NCBI GenBank assembly: GCA_024682075.1
Contig: JAIKZQ010000050.1
Coordinates: 104,718 to 147,257, forward strand
DNA: 42,540 bases
From: Lachnospiraceae bacterium
GTDB lineage: Bacteria > Bacillota > Clostridia > Lachnospirales > Lachnospiraceae
Reading direction: 5' to 3'
Below the pieces are notes generated by a model, which saw nothing but the letters and a program-made list of their open reading frames with translations, searched no databases and was not told the origin of the DNA. Shown here piece after piece: positions 24,340 to 33,903 of the stretch; the stretch's first letter is position 1; each line of letters begins with the position of its first letter. The position numbers and the translations under genes were made by a program.

Positions 24340-26948
24340 GATTTTTCCTCCGGAGCAAATTCAAGCACATCGGCATCTTCCGGCTCGAACTCAAGTATCT
24401 CGTCCGCAGATGCATCTTCCTTTGCAGGTGAAAGATCGAGTGAAGCATTTATCGCATTAAGCAGTTCCTCATATCTGGGGAGGAATTCGGGATGGCATCT
24501 CCGTATTGAAGGCTCATCCGACTTCTTGGACAGATCCTCAAGCTGTTTGGCCATATCGGAGACTGCCTTTGCGCCTATCATTTTGGACGTGCTCTTGATC
24601 GCATGGACACGTATCGAATAGTCGTGCCAGTTTTCAGAGTCAAAAAGAGACTTAACCTCGGATATCTTGCTTTCCGAATTCCTTGCATATTCTGCCAGGA
24701 GCTGCCCGTAGAATTCCTCGTCGTTATTGCAGTATCTGAGTCCCTGGGCGATATCGACTCCGACCTTAGTCAGTGCAGAGTACTTGCCGAACTGTTCCTC
24801 ATGGGTGTCCTTCTTCTCGGAAAGGCCTGCGGTGATCACGTTGGAATTTTTGACTTTTACCGCAGTTCCGGTCTTGTCCGCATCCCCGGCCTTTTCGAAG
24901 ATTATCGCGGATTTTGGCAGGACTCTCTTAAGAACTCTTTCAAACTCCGTTATCTCAATGGGTTTGGGAATGAAACCGTCAAATCCCTCGGAAAGGAACA
25001 TCTCCTTGGCGGAACTGATCGCATTGGCGGTGAGTGCGACTATGCAGAGTTCCTTGTGCATTCTCGAAGCATTAAGACGAAGTCTCTTCATTGCCTCTAC
25101 GCCGTCCATCTCAGGCATCATATGATCCATGAAGATGATGCCGTAATCTTCGGAAGAGCACATCTCGATAGCCTCACGTCCGCCGGAAGCCGTTGATACT
25201 ATCATTCCGTAGGTTTCGAATATTCCTCTCGCGACAAGGAGGTTCATGGGTTCATCATCAACAACCAGAGCCTTAAGACCCGGACACATCATCTTCTCAT
25301 CCGAATTCGACTTGGCTCCGTCAAAAGCATGGTTGAGGAAATTCGCTACCTGGCCGCCGTAGAAAGGCTTAGGCAGAAGCGAGACGCTTCGTCCGACCTC
25401 TCCGTGAAAATCCCTGTCTGCCACGACTGCGACATTCATCTCACCTGCAATGCGGTCAACATATTCCCTGTTCTCAAGATACTCGCCCGTACCGATGAAG
25501 ACGTGCGTGACTCTCTCCGAATCGATGGCCTTCTCGAGTTCTTCCTTGGATTGGACTCTCTTGAAAGGAACCCCGAGGCCCCTGACCATGTTGGCGATCT
25601 CTTTCATGTAGAATTCCCTGACTCCCTGATGACCGGTAGTCATGAATCCGAGGTATCCGACAACCACGCAGTTGTCGCGGTCCTTAACCGATATGCATGG
25701 AGCAGGATCGTCAACTTCCTGTGGAATGCTGACTCTGATGACGGTTCCCTCATCTTCTGCGCTCTCTATTGCAAAAACACCGCCCATGGCTCTCGTGAAT
25801 CCGTTTACTATGGGAATGCCAAGTCCCAGACCGCCCGCGGTCCTTGTCTTGCCGGAATCAGACTGGTAGAACTTCTCGTAGGCACGTTCTATTTCCAAAT
25901 CACTCATTCCGACACCCGTATCAACCACCTCGAGAACAAGGTTGATACCATAATCTCTTTTCAGCGGATATATGTGGACATACACTCCGCCATCTTTGGT
26001 GAATTTGTATCCGTTTCCTATAAGATGCCACAGGATCTTCTTGATCTTGCTCGCATCACCCACAAGCGAAGCGGGGATCGAAGGATCCATGTCGATCACG
26101 AGCTCAAGGCCGTAATCTTCGGCAAAAGAAAGCTGAACAAGAAGGTCATTGACCAGTGAATTTATCATGTAGGTCTCACTTGTGACAGTGAGCTTGCCCA
26201 TGTCTATCTCGGTGAAGTCAAGAATGTCCCCGATCTGTTCGGAAACTCTGTGTCCCGCTCCGGAAATAGCCTTGATATTTGCGATCACCGCATCGGGAAG
26301 TTCTTCTTTTTCAAGGACTGCCGAGAGGCCCATGACCGCATTGACGGGAGTCCTTATCTCGTGTGACACGTTTGCAAGGAAATTATCCAGTCTCTCGGTC
26401 GCACTCTTGAGTTCCTCGATCTCAACGCGTGATTTTCCGAGTACCTTTGACCAGTTATCGATTATTATCCTTCCGACCCATCCAGCGATAGTCACAACGA
26501 CTACATGCAGTATCGCCCTGGAAATGACAAGACTGTCAAATTCTTCACCTTCACCGATCATGGTGAAGATGTCAAATGCAAAAGTCACATAGAAGGTGGT
26601 CAGACACAGGATATTAAGGGATTTCATTCCGGTCATCGTAAATATCATGATGACCAGGACCATGATCAGAGCGGCATCAAAGGTACTGGTGGGATGCGTT
26701 CCGTAAAAGAAATAGATGATCATCATCAGCACGGAATACACCCAGAGCCTGGATGTTGCGGGAAGCGACTGCTGTATATGGATGGTCCACGCAAGAGTGA
26801 TCCCCGCGAGTATCAGGATGATTGCCCATTTCTCCCAGGACATCAGTAACGATTCAAAGATCAGTATGACCGAAAGAACCGTGAAGCATATGAGTATTGT
26901 CATATGCGCGGTATTAAATACCTCTTTTTCGTCCTTTTCCTGCCCCAT
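24336..26948 (-). CDS. Membrane hybrid histidine kinase with pseudo-receiver, receiver and HPt domain
   Basis: 870 aa. About six membrane helices (residues 16-165) precede HisKA with H196 (NVSHEIRTP) and an ATPase domain whose N-box is altered but keeps N312 (HLIGNGYKF); DTGVGM and GLGLGIPI are intact. Residues 425-540 look like a receiver without a phosphorylatable Asp but keep a LLPKPF motif. The second receiver (558-675) has D564/D565, D608 and K662. An HPt domain (about 720-835) carries H782 (VHAIKSTSKMIGA). The acidic C-terminal tail contains the twice-repeated LEFxPE. This is a full internal phosphorelay, His-Asp-His. It overlaps the following kinase gene by 4 nt and follows the response-regulator gene by 43 nt. 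Confidence 0.92.
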   Translation of the reverse strand: MGQEKDEKEVFNTAHMTILICFTVLSVILIFESLLMSWEKWAIILILAGITLAWTIHIQQSLPATSRLWVYSVLMMIIYFFYGTHPTSTFDAALIMVLVIMIFTMTGMKSLNILCLTTFYVTFAFDIFTMIGEGEEFDSLVISRAILHVVVVTIAGWVGRIIIDNWSKVLGKSRVEIEELKSATERLDNFLANVSHEIRTPVNAVMGLSAVLEKEELPDAVIANIKAISGAGHRVSEQIGDILDFTEIDMGKLTVTSETYMINSLVNDLLVQLSFAEDYGLELVIDMDPSIPASLVGDASKIKKILWHLIGNGYKFTKDGGVYVHIYPLKRDYGINLVLEVVDTGVGMSDLEIERAYEKFYQSDSGKTRTAGGLGLGIPIVNGFTRAMGGVFAIESAEDEGTVIRVSIPQEVDDPAPCISVKDRDNCVVVGYLGFMTTGHQGVREFYMKEIANMVRGLGVPFKRVQSKEELEKAIDSERVTHVFIGTGEYLENREYVDRIAGEMNVAVVADRDFHGEVGRSVSLLPKPFYGGQVANFLNHAFDGAKSNSDEKMMCPGLKALVVDDEPMNLLVARGIFETYGMIVSTASGGREAIEMCSSEDYGIIFMDHMMPEMDGVEAMKRLRLNASRMHKELCIVALTANAISSAKEMFLSEGFDGFIPKPIEITEFERVLKRVLPKSAIIFEKAGDADKTGTAVKVKNSNVITAGLSEKKDTHEEQFGKYSALTKVGVDIAQGLRYCNNDEEFYGQLLAEYARNSESKISEVKSLFDSENWHDYSIRVHAIKSTSKMIGAKAVSDMAKQLEDLSKKSDEPSIRRCHPEFLPRYEELLNAINASLDLSPAKEDASADEILEFEPEDADVLEFAPEEKS

Positions 26949-26991
26949 TTTATAAACCCCTTTTCAAGTAATGATCATCCGGTGCGGGTAT

Positions 26992-29361
26992 TCAGTCACC
27001 GTTTTGCTCGCTCATGGAATAATTGGTATCCTCGTCGATCATCTGAAGCATTATGTCTGCAAACACAGGGTCAAACTGCACTCCCCTGCCTTTTACTATC
27101 TCTTCTCTCACCACATCCTGGGGAAGTGCCCCACGATAGCTTCGCCTGCTGCTCATGGCATCATATGCATCTGCCACGGCGATCATCCTTGCCTCTTCGG
27201 GAATAGCCTCTCCCTTAAGTCCGTCAGGATATCCGCCTCCGCCGTACTTTTCGTGATGCCATCCGGCACCTATGGAGAGAGAAGGCATTTCTCTTATGTT
27301 GCTTAGTATCTTCGCACCCTTGCCGGGATGGCTCTTAATGACCTCGAACTCCTCGTCGGTCAGTCTTGTGGGCTTGTTGATTATCGCATCCGGAACACCT
27401 ATCTTTCCTACGTCATGTAAAAGCGCGATCATGTAAACGTCATCGAGCCTCTTGTCCCTGTAGCCGTATCTTCTTGCGATCTCCTTCGTATACTTGGCAA
27501 CTCTTCCGGAGTGACCGTTGGTATATTTGTCCTTGGCATCGATTGCCTCGGCCAGTGCCTGAACGACATGTATGAACAGGTTCTTGTTTTCTCTGGATTT
27601 CTTCTCGACTTCATTGCTGAGGGATCTCTGAAGTCTTACCAGTTCAATGATGTGACGGACTCTCAAAAGCAGAATGTCCGGAACGAAGGGCTTCTTGATG
27701 AAGTCCATTGCGCCAAGTGCAAGTCCCTTGCTCTCAGCTTCCTCGCTCTCATCCGCTGTCAGGAAAATGACAGGTATGTCGGCAACATCACGATCCATGA
27801 CGCTGAGTCTTTTCTTGGTCTCAAAGCCATCCATTCCGGGCATGTTAATGTCCAGAAGGATCGCATCGGGAATATTCTTTTCAAGGTGGTCCAAAAGAGC
27901 CTGTCCGGACTTTAGTGCAGTGACATAGAATCCTGCCTTGCTCAGGATATGACCCGCCATCTGCAGGTTGGCCACATCATCGTCCACCACCACGATCTTC
28001 GCTCCGTCGGCAGCCTTTACTTTCTGCTCGGCGGGTCCGATGAATTCCGTTTCGTATGTAAGGGAAACTGAATCGCCGTGACGCTCATGCCATGACTTGA
28101 TCAGTTCGCCGATGACCTTGCCTATCGAATCCTCCCTGATATCCGACAAAAGAATGAAATACTTATTGGACCTGTTGCGCATATATATGTCGGACTTGCG
28201 CAGAGTATCGCCTATGTGCTCTCCGAACTCATCGCACAGGGCCATAAAAGCATCCTCGTCCGTCACATTGCCCTTTTCAAGAGAGAACATGACTTTGCAG
28301 GCAGACCTTCTGTTCCTGCTGATGTAACGCATCACGTAACGGTAAACATACGAAAAGGAATCCTTCTCGAGCTGAAGAGCCATATTGGTGATTGATCTCT
28401 CTTCAAGGATCTTGGACACCGTGCTGATGTCGATGTCTCCCTCTTCTTCATCCTCGGCAAACAGCTCGGGGCTGTAGACTGCATAGCCGTGCTTACCCTG
28501 CTGCTTTACTCTGTACAGAGCTTTGTCGGCAAGCTTTTCCAGTTCCTCATAGTCATTGCCGTATTTGGGAACAAAGATCGCACCTATCGACGTTCCGAGA
28601 GGAATGTCCATGTTCTCGCCCATGAGCTGCTTGGCGTCGGCGACCATCATGTCATTGATCCTGGCAGCAAGCTCGGCAACGGACTTTTCATCATAAAGCC
28701 CCTCACAGAATGCCTCGAATTCGTCTCCGCCCATCCTGGCTCCGACACTTCCGGCCGGCACGGTCTCGGACAGGATCCTTGCGAAGCTGACCAACACCCT
28801 GTCACCCATGTCGTGACCGTAGATGTCATTGACAAGTTTGAAAGAATCCAGATCCAGCATAAGAAGCGCACCGCGCTTGGAGGCGCACATATTGGTGAAC
28901 ACGCTCTTTCCGGACATCTTGTTGAGGAATCCGGTAAGCTTGTCTTGTGTGGCCTCGGCCCTGAGGTTCATTATCTTCTCCTGCTTGGAGAGAATATTTC
29001 CTATTCTTCTGAGAAGGACGGCCGGATCGAAGGGTTTCTTGATGTAATCGGACACGCCGACCTCAAATCCCATGGTCTCGGTATCGGGAGTGTCATCCGC
29101 GGTAAGAAAAATGACGGGAACCTCATCAACACCCGCCTCACTTTCATACGAACGGAGCTTCATCAAAGTCTCGAATCCGTCCATTTCCGGCATGTTTATG
29201 TCCAGAAGCACAAGATCCGGAGTGCCCTTGTCGCGGACATAATCAAGCAGTGACTGTCCCGACTTGAGTGCGGTGACACGCATGTTTGCCTTGCTCAGGA
29301 TGTGTCCTGCCATCTTAAGATTACTGGTATCGTCATCAACGACAATGATCCAATTAGCCAT
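26992..29361 (-). CDS. Response regulator with REC, GGDEF, degenerate GGDEF, REC and HD-GYP domains
   Basis: 789 aa, cytoplasmic, likely able to both make and break c-di-GMP. Order: receiver 1 (3-125; D54, K109); active GGDEF (135-295; GGDEF at 211-215, no RxxD inhibitory site); a GGDEF-like domain without signature (about 320-445; SNKYF in its place, RKSD at 388-391); receiver 2 (454-570; D504); HD-GYP (about 595-775; H617, H649-D650, H702-H703, GYP at 710-712). The two receivers are very alike (MAGHILSKA and VTALKSGQxLLD are shared), indicating internal duplication. It is the first gene of the operon, so the two hybrid kinases encoded downstream are the natural phosphodonors. No DNA-binding domain is present. 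Confidence 0.94.
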   Translation of the reverse strand: MANWIIVVDDDTSNLKMAGHILSKANMRVTALKSGQSLLDYVRDKGTPDLVLLDINMPEMDGFETLMKLRSYESEAGVDEVPVIFLTADDTPDTETMGFEVGVSDYIKKPFDPAVLLRRIGNILSKQEKIMNLRAEATQDKLTGFLNKMSGKSVFTNMCASKRGALLMLDLDSFKLVNDIYGHDMGDRVLVSFARILSETVPAGSVGARMGGDEFEAFCEGLYDEKSVAELAARINDMMVADAKQLMGENMDIPLGTSIGAIFVPKYGNDYEELEKLADKALYRVKQQGKHGYAVYSPELFAEDEEEGDIDISTVSKILEERSITNMALQLEKDSFSYVYRYVMRYISRNRRSACKVMFSLEKGNVTDEDAFMALCDEFGEHIGDTLRKSDIYMRNRSNKYFILLSDIREDSIGKVIGELIKSWHERHGDSVSLTYETEFIGPAEQKVKAADGAKIVVVDDDVANLQMAGHILSKAGFYVTALKSGQALLDHLEKNIPDAILLDINMPGMDGFETKKRLSVMDRDVADIPVIFLTADESEEAESKGLALGAMDFIKKPFVPDILLLRVRHIIELVRLQRSLSNEVEKKSRENKNLFIHVVQALAEAIDAKDKYTNGHSGRVAKYTKEIARRYGYRDKRLDDVYMIALLHDVGKIGVPDAIINKPTRLTDEEFEVIKSHPGKGAKILSNIREMPSLSIGAGWHHEKYGGGGYPDGLKGEAIPEEARMIAVADAYDAMSSRRSYRGALPQDVVREEIVKGRGVQFDPVFADIMLQMIDEDTNYSMSEQNGD

Positions 29362-29412
29362 ATCAAAATCTCCCTAGTGAGATGTTATAAATTCAGACAA
29401 AAATACTACTTT

Positions 29413-29441
29413 AATATACGCTAAAAAGGGCATTATTTCAA
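29413..29441 (-). promoter_or_regulatory. Sigma-A promoter of the c-di-GMP signalling operon
   Basis: On the minus strand, TTGAAA (29436-29441), 17 nt, then TATATT (29413-29418): each is one mismatch from consensus. It lies about 50 nt before the regulator ATG. The ribosome site sits in a short hairpin, ATCTC/GAGAT (29368-29383), which may modulate translation. Confidence 0.75.
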
Positions 29442-29480
29442 CGAATTCCATTTATTTGTAAGAATTTTTGCGCATAACGA

Positions 29481-29530
29481 AAGGGACGGTTCCTGCGTTT
29501 ACGTACTTCGTAAACACGGGAATCATCCCT
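29481..29530. repeat. GGGACGGTTCC palindromic repeat, second copy, after carB
   Basis: An inverted repeat with a perfect inner stem GTTTACG/CGTAAAC (29497-29503, 29509-29515) and imperfect outer arms, AAGGGACGGTTCCTGC against a complement differing at four positions, all transitions. It begins 38 nt after the carB stop and may act as a weak terminator (UUUCGUU follows on the minus strand). It shares GGGACGGTTCC plus a GTTyAC inner stem with the element at 8104-8172. Confidence 0.7.
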
Positions 29531-29567
29531 TATTTCCTCTTCTATATTCTTCTATAGGCATTTCCCT

Positions 29568-32500
29568 TTACAGGTGACTTACTCCTATAGTCATCTCCTC
29601 CAGCACATCCAGGAGCACTCTTACGGTGTCGAGGGATGTGAATGTCGTGATCCTGTGCTCGCTTGCACACCTTCTTATCGCAACACCGTCCTCGTAATGC
29701 ACGCCGGAAAGTATCGCTCTGGTGTTTATGACATAACTTACATATCCCGCACTGATGGAATCGAGGATCTCCGTGCTTCCCTCACTGAGCTTGTGACGAA
29801 GCCTGCATCTGATACCGTGATCCTTGAAATACAGGGCCGTCATCGTCGTAGCCTCGATATTGAAGCCCATCTCATAGAAACGTCTTGCAAGAGGAAGTGC
29901 CTCCTCCTTGTCTTCATCCGCAAGAGTGAAGGTGACGGTTCCGTAATTCTGAAGCTTGATGCCGGATGCAACAAGAGCCTTGTACATTGCACGGTGCAGA
30001 AGCTTATCATATCCTATCGCTTCACCGGTTGACTTCATCTCGGGTGAAAGATATGCATCCATCCCGGACAGCTTCGAGAATGAGAACACGGGAGCTTTTA
30101 CGAACCACTTTTCTCCGGGCGCGGGTTCGAGATCCGTTATCCCCTGCTCCTTAAGAGATATTCCGAGGCTCACTCTGGTTGCGATATCGGGAAGGGCGAA
30201 TCCCGTAGCCTTGGAAAGGAAGGGAACCGTTCTCGACGATCTGGGATTAACCTCTATGATAAATACATCGTTGTTCTTATCGCATATGAACTGTATGTTG
30301 AAAAGACCCTTGATCCCGATGCCTATACCCAGTCTTCTGGTGTAATCCCTGATGGTGTCCTTCACCTTATCGGGCACGCTGAATGTTGGATATACACTGA
30401 TGGAATCTCCGGAGTGGATACCTGTTCTCTCAACAAGCTCCATTATTCCCGGTATGAACACATCGGTTCCGTCGCATATCGCATCGACCTCGAGTTCCTT
30501 GCCGCTGATATATCTGTCTACCAGAACAGGCCTGTCCTCATCAATCTCAACGGCTGTCTGGAGATAATGTCTTAAGTCTTTTTCCTTGGAGACGATCTGC
30601 ATCGCTCTTCCGCCAAGAACGAAGCTGGGCCTTACGAGCACGGGATATCCGATGGACTCGGCAGCCTTCACGCCGTCTTCGATCGAAGTAACGGCAAGGC
30701 CCTTGGGCTCGGGGATCCCGAGGTCTTCAAGAAGCTTCTCAAAGAGATCTCTGTCCTCGGCACGTGCTATGGCATCACAGTCGGTTCCTATGAGCTTGAC
30801 GCCTCTTGCATGGAGCGGCTCGGCAAGATTGACCGCAGTCTGTCCTCCGAGAGTTGCAATGACGCCCTCGGGCTTTTCAAGCTCGATGATGTTCATTACA
30901 TCCTCTACGCAAAGGGGCTCAAAGTACAGCTTGTCAGAGGTGGTATAGTCCGTCGAAACGGTCTCCGGATTGTTATTGATGACGATGGCTTCATATCCGG
31001 AGTTCTTGATGGTCCCTACGGCGTGAACGGTCGAATAGTCGAATTCCACACCCTGCCCGATCCTTATGGGGCCGGCGCCGAGCACGATGACCTTCTTTTT
31101 GTCGGAGACTATTGATTCATTCTCGCCTTCATATGTCGAGTAAAAATACGGAACATAGCTTTCGAACTCGGAAGCACATGTATCGATCATTTTATAGACG
31201 GGGAATATCTTCTCCTGCTTTCTGAGTTCGAAGACTGCCGTCTCGGAAGTCTGCCAGAGAGCTGCGATCTCAACATCGGAAAATCCCATGCGCTTTGCAT
31301 CGCGGAGTACCGAAGGATCGTTCTTGTGCTCATACAGGAAGCTCTCTTCCTCGATGATATTCGAAATCTTGTCCAGGAAGAACATGTCTATGCCGGTTCT
31401 GGATGATATCTCTTCAGCCTTAACCTTACGGCGAAGGAGCTCTGCTATCGCGAAGATACGGTCACCAGTCATCTTCATGACAGGCTCCCAGAGCTGTTCA
31501 TCGCTCATGTCGGTGAACTTGGGCATGTACAGATGATATGCACCGCATTCAAGGCTTCTGACAGCCTTAAGGAGGCTTTCCTCAAAGCATCTTCCGATAC
31601 TCATGGTCTCTCCGGTAGCCTTCATCTGTGTTCCAAGGCTCTGGTTCGCGTCAGTGAACTTATCGAAAGGGAAGCGGGGCATCTTGGTGACGATATAATC
31701 AAGCGCAGGCTCAAAGCATGCGGGAGTATTGGCGAGCTGAATCTCCTCAAGGTTATAACCGACACTGATCTTGGCTGAAACTCTTGCTATGGGATAACCC
31801 GATGCCTTCGACGCAAGTGCCGAGGATCTCGATACTCTGGGGTTAACTTCGATGAGATAATACTTAAATGATTTAGGGTCAAGAGCAAACTGGACGTTAC
31901 ATCCTCCGCATACCTTGAGAGCTCTGATGAGCTTAAGGGCCGAGTCACGGAGCATATGATACTCCCTGTCGGTCAGGGTCTGAGAGGGACATACAACGAT
32001 GGAGTCACCGGTATGGATTCCCACGGGATCAAGGTTCTCCATATTACATACGGTGATCGCGGTATCGTTTGCGTCGCGGATCACTTCATACTCGATCTCC
32101 TTATATCCCTTGACGCTCTTTTCTACAAGGACCTCATGAACAGGCGAAAGTTCAAGTCCTGCTTCGAGGAGCGTTACAAGTTCCTCCTCATTATCAGCAA
32201 ATCCGCCTCCGGTTCCTCCGAGTGTGAATGCGGGACGAAGCACCACCGGATAGCCTATCTCCTCCGCAGCCTTCTTTCCTTCTTCAATGCTGTGAACAAC
32301 AATTGAGGGAAGTACGGGCTCTCCGATCCTTTCGCAGAGTTCCTTGAACTCTTCCCTGTCTTCGGCCATCTCTATGCTTGAAGAATCGGTTCCGAGAAGC
32401 TCGCATCTGCACTCTTCCAGAATGCCCTTCTTTTCCAGCTGCATTGCAAGATTGAGTCCGGTCTGTCCGCCGATTCCGGGAAGGATGGCATCAGGCCTCT

Positions 32501-32741
32501 CGGTTCTGATTATCCTTGCAACATATTCAAGGTTAAGAGGCTCCATGTAGACCCTGTCCGCAACGGACTTGTCCGTCATTATGGTCGCGGGATTGGAGTT
32601 ACAGAGGATGACCTCATATCCCTCCTCCTTGAGAGCAAGGCAGGCCTGTGTTCCGGCATAGTCGAATTCCGCTGCCTGACCTATCACGATGGGGCCCGAT
32701 CCTATTACGAGTATCTTGTTGATGTCCGTTCTCTTAGGCAT
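29568..32741 (-). CDS. carB: Carbamoyl-phosphate synthase large subunit
   Basis: 1057 aa, normal for the family. Makes carbamoyl phosphate from bicarbonate, ATP and the ammonia delivered by CarA, for pyrimidine and arginine synthesis. Two homologous ATP-grasp halves are visible (starts [20 protein letters not shown] and [20 protein letters not shown]), with the ATP-binding [16 protein letters not shown] and [16 protein letters not shown] stretches, and a C-terminal MGS-like allosteric domain ([18 protein letters not shown]). The start at 32741 is preferred because GGAAGGTG lies upstream; GTG at 32750 falls inside that site. It follows carA by 73 nt. Confidence 0.96.
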   Translation of the reverse strand: MPKRTDINKILVIGSGPIVIGQAAEFDYAGTQACLALKEEGYEVILCNSNPATIMTDKSVADRVYMEPLNLEYVARIIRTERPDAILPGIGGQTGLNLAMQLEKKGILEECRCELLGTDSSSIEMAEDREEFKELCERIGEPVLPSIVVHSIEEGKKAAEEIGYPVVLRPAFTLGGTGGGFADNEEELVTLLEAGLELSPVHEVLVEKSVKGYKEIEYEVIRDANDTAITVCNMENLDPVGIHTGDSIVVCPSQTLTDREYHMLRDSALKLIRALKVCGGCNVQFALDPKSFKYYLIEVNPRVSRSSALASKASGYPIARVSAKISVGYNLEEIQLANTPACFEPALDYIVTKMPRFPFDKFTDANQSLGTQMKATGETMSIGRCFEESLLKAVRSLECGAYHLYMPKFTDMSDEQLWEPVMKMTGDRIFAIAELLRRKVKAEEISSRTGIDMFFLDKISNIIEEESFLYEHKNDPSVLRDAKRMGFSDVEIAALWQTSETAVFELRKQEKIFPVYKMIDTCASEFESYVPYFYSTYEGENESIVSDKKKVIVLGAGPIRIGQGVEFDYSTVHAVGTIKNSGYEAIVINNNPETVSTDYTTSDKLYFEPLCVEDVMNIIELEKPEGVIATLGGQTAVNLAEPLHARGVKLIGTDCDAIARAEDRDLFEKLLEDLGIPEPKGLAVTSIEDGVKAAESIGYPVLVRPSFVLGGRAMQIVSKEKDLRHYLQTAVEIDEDRPVLVDRYISGKELEVDAICDGTDVFIPGIMELVERTGIHSGDSISVYPTFSVPDKVKDTIRDYTRRLGIGIGIKGLFNIQFICDKNNDVFIIEVNPRSSRTVPFLSKATGFALPDIATRVSLGISLKEQGITDLEPAPGEKWFVKAPVFSFSKLSGMDAYLSPEMKSTGEAIGYDKLLHRAMYKALVASGIKLQNYGTVTFTLADEDKEEALPLARRFYEMGFNIEATTMTALYFKDHGIRCRLRHKLSEGSTEILDSISAGYVSYVINTRAILSGVHYEDGVAIRRCASEHRITTFTSLDTVRVLLDVLEEMTIGVSHL

Positions 32742-32780
32742 TTCTAACACCTTCCGTTTGCATTACTTATCGCACCGCTT

Positions 32781-32804
32781 CCGGCATGCCGCTTGCCATG
32801 CCGG
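32781..32804 (-). other. Intercistronic hairpin between carA and carB
   Basis: CCGGCATG and CATGCCGG form a perfect 8-bp stem around 8 nt, with no T-tract. It may stabilise the carA end or adjust carB expression; this is inferred from location only. Confidence 0.45.
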
Positions 32805-32814
32805 GCAGTTATCA

Positions 32815-33903
32815 TTACTTTTCCATGAGCTTCAGGAACTCGTCGAACAGATATGAAGCATCATGAGGTCCGGGACAGCTCTCGGGATGGTACTGCACGC
32901 TGAAGATCCTGTCTTCCCTGCACCTTACCCCTTCGACGGTATCATCGAGAAGATTCTTGTGAGTCACGACAAGTCCGGTTCCACCCAGAGTCTTTTCATC
33001 AACCGCATAGGAATGATTCTGGGATGTGATGTCCGTCCTTCCGGTTTCGAGATCCTTGACGGGATGATTGCCGCCTCTGTGTCCGAATTTCAGCTTGTAT
33101 GTCCTGGCTCCGCATGCAAGCGAGATGATCTGATGTCCGAGGCATATTCCGAAAATGGGGTATTTTCCGCGAAGCGCCTTTACCAGTTCGATTGCTTCCT
33201 TAACATCCTCCGGATCGCCGGGGCCGTTTGAAAGGAAGATCCCGTCGGGCCTTACAGCCTCGACATCTTCAGCCGTGGCATTCCAGGGAAATACGGTCAC
33301 GCTGCATCCCTTGTTCAGAAACGATCTCAGGATATTCTCCTTCATCCCGAAATCAATGGCTGCGATGTGGTACTTAGCTCCTACGGTGATGTAATTTTCA
33401 ACGAATTTCCTGCTGACTCTGGATACCGCATCGGGCTTAAGCTCGGTCTCTTCTATTATCTTAAGTCCCTCTTCTACGGTAGTGGCCGCATCCGTGATCA
33501 GAGCCTTTTTTGTTCCGCCGTTTCTTATCTTGCGAACGATCTCTCTCGTATCAACGCCCGTGATCCCGGGTATGCCGAACTCCTTAAGGGTTTCGGAGAA
33601 AGTTTTTCCGCACCTGAAATTGGAAGGTTCGTCATTATAATCCCTTACGACAAAACCTCCGATAGTGGGGTGCCCCGTCTCGTAATCATCCTTATTGATT
33701 CCGTAATTACCTATAAGAGGATAGGCCATTGTTACAAACTGATCGGTATACGAAGGATCGGACATGATCTCCTGATATCCGACAGGTGATGTATTGAACA
33801 CGAGTTCACATACCCTGTTCCCTTCATCTGCCCCGAATCCGTATCCGACATATTCACTGCCGCCCTGCATTATCAGTTTTCTGGTCTTTCCATTGTAGAT
33901 CAT
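32815..33903 (-). CDS. carA: Carbamoyl-phosphate synthase small (glutaminase) subunit
   Basis: 362 aa. Hydrolyses glutamine and passes ammonia to CarB. The N-terminal CPSase-small domain (VFNTSPVGYQEIMSDPSY) is followed by a class I amidotransferase with nucleophile C254 (FGICLGHQ), H339 and E341 (QYHPESCPGPHD). The ATG overlaps the purF stop by 4 nt (ATGA), so purine and pyrimidine enzymes are translationally coupled. Confidence 0.96.
   Translation of the reverse strand: MIYNGKTRKLIMQGGSEYVGYGFGADEGNRVCELVFNTSPVGYQEIMSDPSYTDQFVTMAYPLIGNYGINKDDYETGHPTIGGFVVRDYNDEPSNFRCGKTFSETLKEFGIPGITGVDTREIVRKIRNGGTKKALITDAATTVEEGLKIIEETELKPDAVSRVSRKFVENYITVGAKYHIAAIDFGMKENILRSFLNKGCSVTVFPWNATAEDVEAVRPDGIFLSNGPGDPEDVKEAIELVKALRGKYPIFGICLGHQIISLACGARTYKLKFGHRGGNHPVKDLETGRTDITSQNHSYAVDEKTLGGTGLVVTHKNLLDDTVEGVRCREDRIFSVQYHPESCPGPHDASYLFDEFLKLMEK

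Noticed and set aside
25329..26159. Open + strand frame (276 codons) opposite the first hybrid kinase
   Set aside because: Antisense to conserved HATPase coding sequence, with no ribosome site or family match.
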